Below, piece after piece: positions 6,999 through 14,773 of a stretch of 39,390 nucleotides of DNA. The notes below the pieces were generated by a model. The model saw only the letters and a list, made by a program, of their open reading frames with translations. It was not told where the DNA came from and did not search any database. The stretch comes from a virus. The position numbers and the translations under genes were made by a program. The stretch covers positions 1-39,390 of IMG/VR virus record IMGVR_UViG_3300022871_000506; one strand, 5' to 3'. Each line of letters begins with the position of its first letter. Within the stretch, counting starts at the first letter, position 1.

Positions 6999-8198
6999 AT
7001 GCCAAAATTACCCGACAATGGAAAAAATACTGTAGCATTAATAGCTGGATCATTTCGACCACCGAATCATAATCAGTGGAAGATGATCCAGTATTACTCT
7101 GACATGTGTGATCATGTTGTTGTACTTGTATCCGATCCCCAGAATAAAAAAACCAAACATACCTATGCCGATGGTCGTGAAGCAACCGCAGAAAGTTCAG
7201 TTAACATTTTAAAAGTTTTTGCTAAAGATGCTGATGCCGATAATGTTGGTATTATGGTAAGTCCTATACCATCTCCAGTAAGAGCAGTCTATGGTGTAGT
7301 TGCTGGAGATTATATTAATATAGTTGGTGATTATTCTGGATGGAATGCAATTATTGGATCATTCAAAGACCCAGAAAATTGGGCTAGATGGGAACGTGTA
7401 GAACCATTCGCCACAGCCGTTAATCTATTAGACACTAAAAAATATTCATATCCCCGTAGTTACTCTGCTTCTAAAGTTGTTTCTGCAATACAGCGTAGAG
7501 ATAAAGGAACTAAACTAGAAAATGATGCAGATGCACTTCCTCCATTCTTATCTAATGATGCCAAAGCAGAAGTTCTATCAATGATTGGTTGGGATGATGT
7601 CGATGCTGTTGATGCTGGTGTTATGTATCTTGATAAAGAATCCGAAGAAAAAGCCAAAAAAACTGAACAGGATAAAAAAGATAGATCAGATAAAGCCCAT
7701 GTACAGACCGCTATTGATGATACCGACATTACAATTACCTATGATGGTGAAGTGGCTGTTATAGATGAAAACTTAGCTAACTTTGGAAATCTTATACCAG
7801 ATAATATTAAATCATTCAAAGATGATAATACTATTGATGTATATAAAATGGAAAGTAAATTATCTGACGAAGTTAAAAAATGGATAGAAAAACAAATAAA
7901 TGATGGTAAATTTGATCACTTAATTATCGAGGATGACAAAGATATGAAAAAAGATGAAGAAGAAACTGAAGAAGTTGTTGAAGAATCTGTAATTGAAGAA
8001 GCAAATGAATCTGATTATTACAAAAATCAATTGGATAAATTAGATGAAGAACCGAATGAATTTGAAATTAAAGTTAAATTCGTTGGATCTGCATCAAAAC
8101 ATCAAACAAACTATATGGATTTGAATGCTGAATCTATTCCAGCAATAATCGACTATCTTGAAAATTTATATGAAAAGTGGTACTATTCAAAAATTTAG
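6999..8198 (+). CDS. Nucleotidyltransferase-like protein with degenerate HxGH motif
   Basis: 399 residues. The N-terminal ~170 residues have the cytidylyltransferase/NMN adenylyltransferase fold pattern: AGSFRPPNHNQW at residues 16-27 corresponds to the family's GxFxPxHxGH, and a late SYSASKVVSAIQR corresponds to the ISxTxxR region. In the first motif both catalytic histidines appear replaced (Asn23 and Gln26; His24 is out of register) and the Gly is Asn25, so catalysis is doubtful. The remaining ~230 residues are acidic and unlike the family, with Glu/Asp-rich linkers resembling those of the 6060 protein and a small alpha/beta end domain. Early promoter; stop TAG. Function unknown; it may bind a nucleotide or serve structurally. 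Confidence 0.65.
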   Translation: MPKLPDNGKNTVALIAGSFRPPNHNQWKMIQYYSDMCDHVVVLVSDPQNKKTKHTYADGREATAESSVNILKVFAKDADADNVGIMVSPIPSPVRAVYGVVAGDYINIVGDYSGWNAIIGSFKDPENWARWERVEPFATAVNLLDTKKYSYPRSYSASKVVSAIQRRDKGTKLENDADALPPFLSNDAKAEVLSMIGWDDVDAVDAGVMYLDKESEEKAKKTEQDKKDRSDKAHVQTAIDDTDITITYDGEVAVIDENLANFGNLIPDNIKSFKDDNTIDVYKMESKLSDEVKKWIEKQINDGKFDHLIIEDDKDMKKDEEETEEVVEESVIEEANESDYYKNQLDKLDEEPNEFEIKVKFVGSASKHQTNYMDLNAESIPAIIDYLENLYEKWYYSKI

Positions 8199-8212
8199 TT
8201 TAAATTTATCTA

Positions 8213-8240
8213 TTGACTTTTTGGTTAAACTTGGTATTAT
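8213..8240 (+). promoter_or_regulatory. Early promoter for the small acidic genes
   Basis: TTGACT at 8213-8218, 16-base spacer ending AAACTTGG, TATTAT at 8235-8240, extended -10. A late promoter follows at 8258, so the operon can be read in both phases. Confidence 0.85.
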
Positions 8241-8257
8241 AATAGTAATCAATATTT

Positions 8258-8265
8258 TATAAATA
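8258..8265 (+). promoter_or_regulatory. T4-type late promoter for the small acidic genes
   Basis: TATAAATA followed by ATAAAAA, 36 bases before the ATG at 8301. Confidence 0.75.
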
Positions 8266-8300
8266 ATAAAAATAACTAATCCAATTTAAGGAATTTTAAA

Positions 8301-8609
8301 ATGAAAGTTAATATTGATGGCGAAATAACTAATGTTGATGAAGATTTATTTGTTGAAATATTTCAGGAAAATAGACCAGGCAATTTCAGTCTTAGTGGAT
8401 TATATGCACTATACCAATATTTTAATAAAAATGAACCAAACATGGAACTTGATGTTGTAAAAATAGCATCTAACTTTACTGAATTAGATGATTTAGAAGA
8501 AATAAAAAAAGCATATCCAGAAGTTGAAGATGTTAAATCCATCGAAGAATTAAAAAAATTAACTAAAGTTATTGAATTTAATGACGGAATAATTATTCAA
8601 GATATTTAA
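8301..8609 (+). CDS. Small acidic protein, paralogue of the 8998 gene
   Basis: 102 residues. It carries a family signature, RPGNFSLSGLYALYQY (about residues 26-41), an acidic middle, and a conserved end VIEFNDGIIIQDI. The 8998 protein shares the same layout (RPDNFS...GLYALFDYL and VIEFDGGIIIQDF). Proteins of this type are common in phages, but I know no function. AAGGAATT precedes the ATG, and both early and late promoters lie upstream. It may be a host-interaction or anti-host factor; this is inference from size, charge and early expression. Confidence 0.7.
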   Translation: MKVNIDGEITNVDEDLFVEIFQENRPGNFSLSGLYALYQYFNKNEPNMELDVVKIASNFTELDDLEEIKKAYPEVEDVKSIEELKKLTKVIEFNDGIIIQDI

Positions 8610-8643
8610 AATAGTTAACCAATCAAATTAAGGAATTACAGAA

Positions 8644-8979
8644 ATGGATATTACCAAAGAACAAGCTGAATCATTAAACGAAGAAATCCTAATTACAGAT
8701 TATTTATCTGAACTTAGCTTTGATGTTACTGAGAATATGACGGTTGAAAAAGTTGAAGAAGAATTAAATATCCTTATAGATGAACATGAAATTATTGGTT
8801 ATAGTCCAGCTATAGAATTTTTATCCAACGAAGATGCTAGTTTAACTGAAAGTTTAGAACTAGCATCTGAATATGGATTTGAAATTATTGGTTTAAATTC
8901 AGAAATTCTTGCAACTTTACTTATGCAAGATAGAATGCGAGATGATTTATCAAAATCCATTTTAAAAATATTTAAATAA
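8644..8979 (+). CDS. Small acidic protein of unknown function
   Basis: 111 residues, acidic, with a Glu-rich N-terminal helix and a NEDASLTESLELASEYGF segment near residue 60. It lies between two paralogous small genes in one operon, with AAGGAATT 9 bases before the ATG. It does not share their RP.NFS signature. Not recognised. Confidence 0.65.
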   Translation: MDITKEQAESLNEEILITDYLSELSFDVTENMTVEKVEEELNILIDEHEIIGYSPAIEFLSNEDASLTESLELASEYGFEIIGLNSEILATLLMQDRMRDDLSKSILKIFK

Positions 8980-8997
8980 AATAAGGAATTGTGAAAA

Positions 8998-9288
8998 ATG
9001 AAAATTGAAGTTTATAAAGATTTATTTGTTGAATTGTTTGAAGACACTCGTCCTGATAATTTTAGTCGTGGTGGGCTATATGCATTGTTTGATTATCTTG
9101 ATCGTCTTGAGGAAGATACTGGTGAAGACACTACATTAGATGTTATTGGTATATGTTCAGAATATTCAGAATATGAAAACATTGAAGAAATAAAAGATAA
9201 CTACAATGATGTTGACTCGCTTGAAGATTTACTTAACATGACATCAGTTATTGAATTTGATGGTGGGATTATTATTCAAGATTTTTAA
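8998..9288 (+). CDS. Small acidic protein, paralogue of the 8301 gene
   Basis: 96 residues with the signature RPDNFSRGGLYALFDYL, an acidic Asp/Glu/Thr stretch, TTLDVIGICSEYSEYE, and the end VIEFDGGIIIQDF. About half identical to the 8301 protein by eye, so a local duplication is likely, with the 8644 gene lying between the copies. AAGGAATTG precedes the start. Confidence 0.7.
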   Translation: MKIEVYKDLFVELFEDTRPDNFSRGGLYALFDYLDRLEEDTGEDTTLDVIGICSEYSEYENIEEIKDNYNDVDSLEDLLNMTSVIEFDGGIIIQDF

Positions 9289-9307
9289 TTAAACAAAGAG
9301 AGAAGAA

Positions 9308-10084
9308 ATGGAGAGAGTAGAAATTATAATTCCAACATTTGGTCAAGAATTATTCACGATTAAATGTTTAGAGAGTATTAAAAAGAATTCATCCTATACC
9401 CCATATATCTTATGGGTTGATAATGGAAGTACACCAGAATCACGTTCAGCCGTACTAGATGCTCTACAAAGTCTAGGACTTGATTATCTATCCATATTCA
9501 CAGAACATCGCTTAGGATTCGTTAAAGCAGTTAATTTGGCTATGTCTAAGATAACTACCGATTACTTCTGTATTCTAAACAATGATACTGAAGTATGTAA
9601 AAATTGGGATAAGAACCTAATTAATCCACTTAAAGAAAATGAAGATATTATTGCAAGTGGTCCACTAACTACCGAGAACACTTCACATCAGGATATTCTT
9701 AGAATGTCTGATAAACTTAAACCTTTAAGAAACATTAAACATGTTCTGTTAAAAACCAAAAACATAGAAACTAAGAGTGCCATACTAAGTTCTGTTTTTA
9801 ATAGTACCGAATTTATTGAAATGGAAAAACTAGCTTTCTTCTGTACTATATTTAAATCAGAAATAATTGATGATGTTGGAAAACTCGATGAACTATTCGG
9901 TGATGGATATTCTGATGATAATGATTATTGTGAACGAATTAAAAAACTTCATCTAAAAATGGTCTTAGTTCCATCTGTATATATTGAACATTACCATAGA
10001 AAAACATTTAGTAGTATATACACACAAAAAGAAATTAGTGAAATGATTCACGGTAACAGAGCTAAAATGAGGAATAAAAAATGA
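9308..10084 (+). CDS. Family 2 glycosyltransferase
   Basis: 258 residues, a GT-A fold. The N-terminal strand VEIIIPTFGQ, the loop WVDNGS (about 36-41) and the metal-site motif NNDTE (about 91-95) are typical of GT2 enzymes, which transfer a sugar from a nucleotide sugar. A DDNDYC motif near residue 205 fits the acceptor region. Its TGA stop overlaps the next ATG (ATGA at 10081-10084), so translation is coupled. It is first of four sugar-modification genes. Targets could be phage virion proteins, DNA or host surface glycans; the sequence does not decide. Confidence 0.85.
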   Translation: MERVEIIIPTFGQELFTIKCLESIKKNSSYTPYILWVDNGSTPESRSAVLDALQSLGLDYLSIFTEHRLGFVKAVNLAMSKITTDYFCILNNDTEVCKNWDKNLINPLKENEDIIASGPLTTENTSHQDILRMSDKLKPLRNIKHVLLKTKNIETKSAILSSVFNSTEFIEMEKLAFFCTIFKSEIIDDVGKLDELFGDGYSDDNDYCERIKKLHLKMVLVPSVYIEHYHRKTFSSIYTQKEISEMIHGNRAKMRNKK

Positions 10085-10812
10085 GTAATCCAAAAGTAGC
10101 AATAATAACTAGAACCATGAATAGATTAGAATATCTAACTAGATGTATAGCTGAAATTTATAGATTAGCTGATTATGATAATTATGACCATATAATTATA
10201 AATCAAAATAGTTCTGATGGAACAAAGGAATTTCTCCACTCTTTACTTGTAGAGGGTGTTTATAAATTAAAAGTCAAAAACAATGAGATAAATACTGGTG
10301 ATGCTGGTGGCATGAAAGATGGTTACGATATGTTACCATCTGATTGTAAATATGTAATGCAGTTTGATAGTGATTGTTATCCACTTGAACCAAGCTTCTT
10401 AAAACGTATTGTAAAGGTCATGGAAGCCGATGAAACTATTGGATTGCTTATGCTTAGGCGTGAGGGTGTATTTTCGGTTATAGCTCCACTAAAACGCAGT
10501 CTAATTAAAAAAGCTGGTGAGTGGTTGGCTGAAATAGATAAAGGAACATGTTGTACTATTATTAGAAAATCATTATTAGATAAAATTAATCTATGGTACA
10601 CAAAAGATAAAATCGGATGGGGCTTTAAAATATCAGAAGAAATCAGAAAACTTGGATTTAGAATAGTGAAAGCATGGAAGATTAAAGTTATGCACTCAGA
10701 TAATACTATAGGACAACTAGAAAGATACCCTATTTATTTTTCTCATAAGACAACTGGTGGAAGTAATTTTATTGAACTTGATTATAGCAAAATACAACCA
10801 AAGGACAAATAA
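10081..10812 (+). CDS. Glycosyltransferase-like protein, GT2 type
   Basis: 243 residues. Begins KVAIITRTMNR, with NQNSSDGT (about 41-48) and the metal-site FDSDCYP (about 95-101). The C-terminal half has conserved Trp and His residues expected in the acceptor domain (WGFKISEE, MHSDN). The start overlaps the previous stop, and the TAA stop overlaps the next ATG by one base (TAATG). Part of the glycosylation cluster 9308-12385. Confidence 0.8.
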   Translation: MSNPKVAIITRTMNRLEYLTRCIAEIYRLADYDNYDHIIINQNSSDGTKEFLHSLLVEGVYKLKVKNNEINTGDAGGMKDGYDMLPSDCKYVMQFDSDCYPLEPSFLKRIVKVMEADETIGLLMLRREGVFSVIAPLKRSLIKKAGEWLAEIDKGTCCTIIRKSLLDKINLWYTKDKIGWGFKISEEIRKLGFRIVKAWKIKVMHSDNTIGQLERYPIYFSHKTTGGSNFIELDYSKIQPKDK

Positions 10813-11315
10813 TGGAATTTATTACCCACGAAAATTTTCTCGAAATGCAAGTTAAAACCCCACTGTATTATTGTGATAAACGCTGGCTTTACTATTCGGA
10901 TGTAATTAACTTCATCAAAGAATATTTTCCAGATGCAAAAACTTCATTAGAGTTAGGTTGTTTAGATTTACCGATAGTTAAAAATTCTGCAACTATGGAT
11001 ATTGTTGATAACTCAAATCCAACCTATCTTATGGATGCAACTAAAACACCGTGGACTATGATTGAAGATAAACAATATGATGTATTTATTGGTTTACAGG
11101 TATTTGAACATCTTGGCGATTCACAAGTGGAAGTATTTAAAGAAGTTCAGCGAACATGTAAATATGCTGTATTAAGTTTTCCTTGGATGTGGCATTGTCC
11201 AGGAAATATACATCACATGATTTGTACACCACAAATTAAAGAGTGGACATGTGATCAGAAGCCAATACATTTTACTAAAAAAGGTTCAAGAATAATTTAT
11301 CTATTTAAATTTTAG
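10812..11315 (+). CDS. SAM-dependent methyltransferase-like protein
   Basis: 167 residues. A class I methyltransferase pattern: SLELGCLDLP (about 45-54) as the SAM-binding loop, DIVDN (about 61-65) as the second strand, YDVFIGLQVFEHL (about 94-106) as motif IV with the usual glutamate and histidine, then a Cys-Pro-Trp rich end. It is short for the family (usually 200-250), so the end domain is reduced. Translationally coupled to the flanking glycosyltransferases; it may methylate the sugar they add. Confidence 0.7.
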   Translation: MEFITHENFLEMQVKTPLYYCDKRWLYYSDVINFIKEYFPDAKTSLELGCLDLPIVKNSATMDIVDNSNPTYLMDATKTPWTMIEDKQYDVFIGLQVFEHLGDSQVEVFKEVQRTCKYAVLSFPWMWHCPGNIHHMICTPQIKEWTCDQKPIHFTKKGSRIIYLFKF

Positions 11316-11326
11316 GAGAGAAATTA

Positions 11327-12385
11327 ATGGGACATGTAGTTAAACTTTCCGATGAAGTTGTTGGAACAGAAATTATCCAAAAATTTATACCACAACATTC
11401 GGACTTAAAACAGATTAAATTAATGTGTGGAACATATATTAAAAATACTTTAAGTAATATTAAAGTATCGATAGTTAAAGGTGATTTAATTATATATAAC
11501 ACCACAATAAATTTATCAAATTGTGTTTATAATGAATATATCACTATAGATTGTAATATTAAATTAGAAAAAAATTCACTATATTCATTAGTAATTAGTG
11601 ATATAAATTCTTATCATGGTTCAACCACAACATCAAAACAAAGAAAACTAACAGAGAAGTTTTATTTATCTGTTAGTTGTCAATTTATCTATGAGTGTGA
11701 AAAATATAATAAACAATTAGCAAATAATTTAGGTAAAATTAGTATTATTATTCCAGTATATAATACATCAGGATATTTAACTAATCTTTTAAATTCTATA
11801 CAAGCACAAAGATATAATAACTATGAAATTATAATTGTTGATGATGGTTCAAAGAAAATAGATTTAATGAAAACTAGAAAAATAATACGAGAACATTCAC
11901 TAGATGTTACGCTATTGTGGAATAAATCAAATAAAGGTGCTCCACATGCCAGAAATAGGGGTTATGATAAATCAACTGGAGAGTATTTATTATTTTGTGA
12001 TTCTGATGTGATTATGAAACAATCTATGTTAGAGGAAATGATTAACAAAATACAACAAAATAAACAAGCTGATTGGATATATTGTGATTATCAATTAGGT
12101 GATAAAGTTCTTAGTTTCTGGGATTTTAATGCTAAAAAATTTCATAAAACAAATTGTTCTTCATCTATGTCTTTGATTCGTTCTTCAAAATTTCCTCGAT
12201 GGGATGAATCAATTAAGAAGTTGCAAGATTGGGATCTGTTTCTAACCATGTATGATGCTGGTTCGGTTGGAACTTGGATAAATGAAGTTCTATTTTTGGC
12301 GGCAGATAGACCAAATGGAATTACTAATAATAATAGTGTATCTGAGATGGATGCTAGAAGTATAGTTTTAAAAAAGCATAAGTAA
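11327..12385 (+). CDS. Two-domain glycosyltransferase: N-terminal beta domain plus GT2
   Basis: 352 residues. Residues ~1-125 look like a beta-sandwich module of the kind often attached to phage and bacterial glycosyltransferases. From about residue 137 a GT2 domain begins (KISIIIPVYN), with IIVDDGS (about 168-174), NKGAPHARNRG (about 205-215) and the metal-site CDSDV (about 224-228). LQDWDLFL near residue 300 is the usual catalytic-region ED/QD motif. A good AGGAGAG ribosome binding site precedes the ATG. Last gene of the cluster. Confidence 0.85.
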   Translation: MGHVVKLSDEVVGTEIIQKFIPQHSDLKQIKLMCGTYIKNTLSNIKVSIVKGDLIIYNTTINLSNCVYNEYITIDCNIKLEKNSLYSLVISDINSYHGSTTTSKQRKLTEKFYLSVSCQFIYECEKYNKQLANNLGKISIIIPVYNTSGYLTNLLNSIQAQRYNNYEIIIVDDGSKKIDLMKTRKIIREHSLDVTLLWNKSNKGAPHARNRGYDKSTGEYLLFCDSDVIMKQSMLEEMINKIQQNKQADWIYCDYQLGDKVLSFWDFNAKKFHKTNCSSSMSLIRSSKFPRWDESIKKLQDWDLFLTMYDAGSVGTWINEVLFLAADRPNGITNNNSVSEMDARSIVLKKHK

Positions 12386-12388
12386 TTT

Positions 12389-12396
12389 TATAAATA
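12389..12396 (+). promoter_or_regulatory. T4-type late promoter for two tiny genes
   Basis: TATAAATA followed by ATAGAAAAC, 38 bases before the ATG at 12434. Confidence 0.8.
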
Positions 12397-12433
12397 ATAG
12401 AAAACAACTAATTAATATAAGGATAAATTAATT

Positions 12434-12691
12434 ATGAAAGTTAAACAAATAGCACCAAACCAATTAGAAATCAATGCTGATGAATTTACCTATTTTCAAT
12501 CTTACGAAACGGTAATCGCTAAAGTAAATAACGATTCTGGTCAACTAACTTTAGATGAAGAAAAGTGAAACTACTCAGCAACCACAAGTAAATTCAGAAA
12601 TAGATTTACTGGATTAACTACTCAGGAAACAAAAGATGGAATTGAAGATGGTTCAATAGAACTTGACAATTTGAATAAAATAGGTGATTAA
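12434..12691 (+). pseudogene. Small phage protein interrupted by an in-frame TGA at a likely Trp codon
   Basis: An 86-codon frame from ATG 12434 to TAA 12689-12691 with a single TGA at codon 45 (12566-12568). After it the frame reads NYSATTSKFRNRFTG, and with Trp at the stop this would be the WNYS.TTSK.RN motif I associate with a common small phage protein family. The frame after the TGA runs exactly to the next gene's ATG and keeps a coding character. Either a nonsense mutation (TGG to TGA), a sequencing error, or stop-codon readthrough. TGA is used as a normal stop elsewhere in the window, so code reassignment is unlikely. Upstream are a late promoter and an AAGGATAA ribosome binding site. 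Confidence 0.7.
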
Positions 12692-12817
12692 ATGAAAGAT
12701 TTAGAAGACATAAGATGGGATATACTAGATGAAATTGACGAGTGTGAAGATAAGTTAAAAATCCTAAAAGAAGAATTGCGTGAAGTTGAATCTGACATCA
12801 GAAAACAAAATAACTAA
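12692..12817 (+). CDS. 41-residue coiled-coil microprotein
   Basis: ATG at 12692 directly follows the previous TAA. The product is highly charged (Glu/Asp/Lys) with Leu/Ile at heptad-like spacing, predicted as one long helix. It is followed 20 bases later by a strong terminator. Function unknown. It is supported by position, tight spacing and composition. Confidence 0.55.
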   Translation: MKDLEDIRWDILDEIDECEDKLKILKEELREVESDIRKQNN

Positions 12818-12837
12818 ATAGTTTCCCTCTCTCCTGT

Positions 12838-12878
12838 GGAGCCTAGTTGAAATTAAATTTCAACTAGGCTCCTTTTTT
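12838..12878 (+). terminator. Strong rho-independent terminator
   Basis: A perfect 16-bp stem (12838-12853 with 12857-12872), a 3-base loop and six T. It ends the plus-strand late unit; its T-tract overlaps the stop codon of the convergent endonuclease gene. Confidence 0.95.
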
Positions 12879-13836
12879 ATCTAATAGATGAATCTCTAAA
12901 ATCCTTAACTGTCAATCTAATTAATCTAATTCCATTATTTTTACAATAGTCGTTTTTTCTTTTATCGTGTATCAATAATCGTTCATAGTTCTTTTTTGGC
13001 ATAAACCACTCAACCCACTTAAAATGTTGTATACCATCACACTCAATAGCCACATTGTGATCCGGCAAATAAAAATCAAACATCAACAAACCACCACCAC
13101 AACCAACTAAACCATCAAAGGTCTTTTGTGGTTCAAAGTTCATACCCCGTTTAATGAGGTGGTTAGTCATAACTCGTTCCATGTGAGAATATTTACAGAC
13201 AGAACAACCTTTACCATTTATGTGATTGTTCATGTTTTGTTTGAAAAATCCATGTTCAGGACACCCTATCCATACTTTAGATTGTTGGTTTTTGAAATCT
13301 TCATGAACTCGTGAATAATCATATTTGTTGTTATGTGTTTCTTTGGCTTTGTTTATTGATGACTCTATACGCATGTTTAGTGGCTGTTTTACATTGGCGC
13401 AATGTTTACAATCCTTACCATTTATATGGTTATAAAATAATTGTTTAACCCAACCATGCACTGGACATCCTATCAACACTTCGGAGTGTTGATTTTTAAA
13501 GTTCTCGTGTACTCGTGAATAATCATATTTGTTATTGTGTTTTATTTTTGCTCTATTGATAGCTGAATTTAATCGATGTTCTAATGGTTGATTTGTATTA
13601 GTACACTTTGGACAATTGCCACCACCAATATTAGTGATTATTAATTGCTTATACCATCCATGTATTTTACACCCTATCCACACTTTAGATTGTTGGGTTT
13701 TAAAATCTTCGTGAACTCTGGAATAATCATACTTATCACCATGAACTTCTTTAGCTCTATTGATGGCATATTGTAATCTAATTTCAAGTGTGGCATACTG
13801 TGGTCGAGATTCTAGTGTAGTTTGTTTCTTTTTCAT
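12877..13836 (-). CDS. Homing endonuclease-like: zinc-finger repeats plus Vsr-like nuclease
   Basis: 319 residues. Three copies of a ~60-residue repeat (about 20-78, 85-143 and 150-205), each with KYDYSRVHE, an IGC..HG site and a C..C pair, are probably zinc-binding DNA-recognition modules (DUF723-like). The C-terminal ~100 residues form a Vsr/PD-(D/E)XK-type nuclease: FDFYLPDHNVAIECDG with the acidic pair, then a Q-H-F and an IRLIRLT strand. Such free-standing nucleases spread by cutting empty alleles. It lies between the sugar cluster and gp13, opposite to both. Its leader is cassette 4, nearly identical to that of tnpB copy 3. GGAAACC serves as ribosome binding site. Confidence 0.85.
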   Translation of the reverse strand: MKKKQTTLESRPQYATLEIRLQYAINRAKEVHGDKYDYSRVHEDFKTQQSKVWIGCKIHGWYKQLIITNIGGGNCPKCTNTNQPLEHRLNSAINRAKIKHNNKYDYSRVHENFKNQHSEVLIGCPVHGWVKQLFYNHINGKDCKHCANVKQPLNMRIESSINKAKETHNNKYDYSRVHEDFKNQQSKVWIGCPEHGFFKQNMNNHINGKGCSVCKYSHMERVMTNHLIKRGMNFEPQKTFDGLVGCGGGLLMFDFYLPDHNVAIECDGIQHFKWVEWFMPKKNYERLLIHDKRKNDYCKNNGIRLIRLTVKDFRDSSIR

Positions 13837-13846
13837 TGGTTTCCAT

Positions 13847-13944
13847 TATAAATAGTTATATGAGATGTTATTCTGGTAGAGTTTCCAACCAGAGTTCTTT
13901 AGTTATCCACAACTAAAGAACCATCTCTGTTTATATTATTTATA
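13847..13944 (-). promoter_or_regulatory. Leader cassette 4: late promoter, three-way-junction RNA, inverse promoter box
   Basis: On the minus strand: TATAAATA (13944-13937); P1 GAGATG (13927-13922) with CATCTC (13867-13862); P2 an 11-bp perfect stem (13921-13911 with 13904-13894); P3 CTGGT (13892-13888) with ACCAG (13877-13873); inverse box at 13854-13847. The endonuclease ATG follows at 13836. The stretch from the inverse box to the ATG differs from cassette 3 by about one base, although the downstream proteins are unrelated. Confidence 0.8.
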
Positions 13945-13959
13945 CTTTTCAGTAAATTT

Positions 13960-13967
13960 TATAAATA
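13960..13967 (+). promoter_or_regulatory. T4-type late promoter for gp13
   Basis: TATAAATA followed by ATAGAAAAG, 26 bases before the gp13 ATG. It stands back to back with the minus-strand late promoter at 13937-13944, forming an inverted repeat. Confidence 0.85.
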
Positions 13968-13992
13968 ATAGAAAAGAATTAAAGGATTATTT

Positions 13993-14760
13993 ATGAGTTA
14001 TGCAATTCACGACAACCAAATAACGACTAAAGATGGATTTAAAAGCTGGATTCTAAGAAAGCTTGGCTCTCCACTAATATCTGTTGAAATAACAGACGAT
14101 CAACTCACCGATTGTATTGATGATTCTATTTCTTTTTATGTAGAATATGCGGCAAATGACACTCAATTTTATGCTATATCATTTGCTGATTATACCGAGA
14201 ATATTGGAATTACTTTACCTAAGAATATAGTTGGAATAAGAGATTTAAATTCTAATGTAATTGGTCCAGGTGGTCAAGGTGCTGGTAAAATTGACAACTA
14301 CATGAATGACCTCTTAATGAATGGTGCGGTATCTTTCCCGATGTTTGGACGTGGTGGGGGTGGTGGTTGGCTTGGGTATGAACTATCCATGCAGTATCTT
14401 AATCTCTCTCAGAGGATGCTTGGGGGTGATTATGACTTTACCTTTAACTATAGAACAAGAAACCTCAAATTAATTCCAGATCCAGTAACCACAAGTAATG
14501 TTGAAAGTGGTTGGGCTGTTCTTCATGTTCTTTCTGTTGATGAAGATAGTGTTCAATATGGTGAAAATTGGGTTAAGCGAATGGCACTAGCTATAGCTAA
14601 AGTAACTCTTGGAACTATTAGAAGTAAATTTATGGACATGCACTTACCAGGGGGTGGAAGAATTGATACTGGAATTAGGGATGAGGGAATTAAAGAACGA
14701 GATGAATTACGAGAAGAATTATTAGATAAAAATCCAATAATTTCGATAATCAAAGCATAA
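13993..14760 (+). CDS. gp13: Neck protein (T4 gp13-like)
   Basis: Part of the ring that closes the filled head and connects it to the tail. 255 residues against about 309 in T4. The N-terminus has the family pattern, WILRKLGSPLISVEITDDQL followed by an acidic helix and YVEY. The C-terminus NWVKRMALAIAKVTLG, then MHLPGGGRIDTG and the REELLDKNP end, lines up closely with T4 gp13. A Gly-rich loop (GRGGGGG, near residue 118) replaces the longer T4 insert. AAAGGATT precedes the ATG, with a late promoter upstream. It is followed directly by the tail sheath gene, whereas in T4 genes 14-17 lie between. Confidence 0.9.
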   Translation: MSYAIHDNQITTKDGFKSWILRKLGSPLISVEITDDQLTDCIDDSISFYVEYAANDTQFYAISFADYTENIGITLPKNIVGIRDLNSNVIGPGGQGAGKIDNYMNDLLMNGAVSFPMFGRGGGGGWLGYELSMQYLNLSQRMLGGDYDFTFNYRTRNLKLIPDPVTTSNVESGWAVLHVLSVDEDSVQYGENWVKRMALAIAKVTLGTIRSKFMDMHLPGGGRIDTGIRDEGIKERDELREELLDKNPIISIIKA

Positions 14761-14773
14761 CTATTTTAAAAAT

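Noticed and set aside
12566-12568. Genetic code reassignment of TGA to Trp
   Set aside because: TGA ends several clear genes here with correct overlaps, for example at 10082-10084, 18918-18920, 20498-20500, 24632-24634 and 35434-35436.
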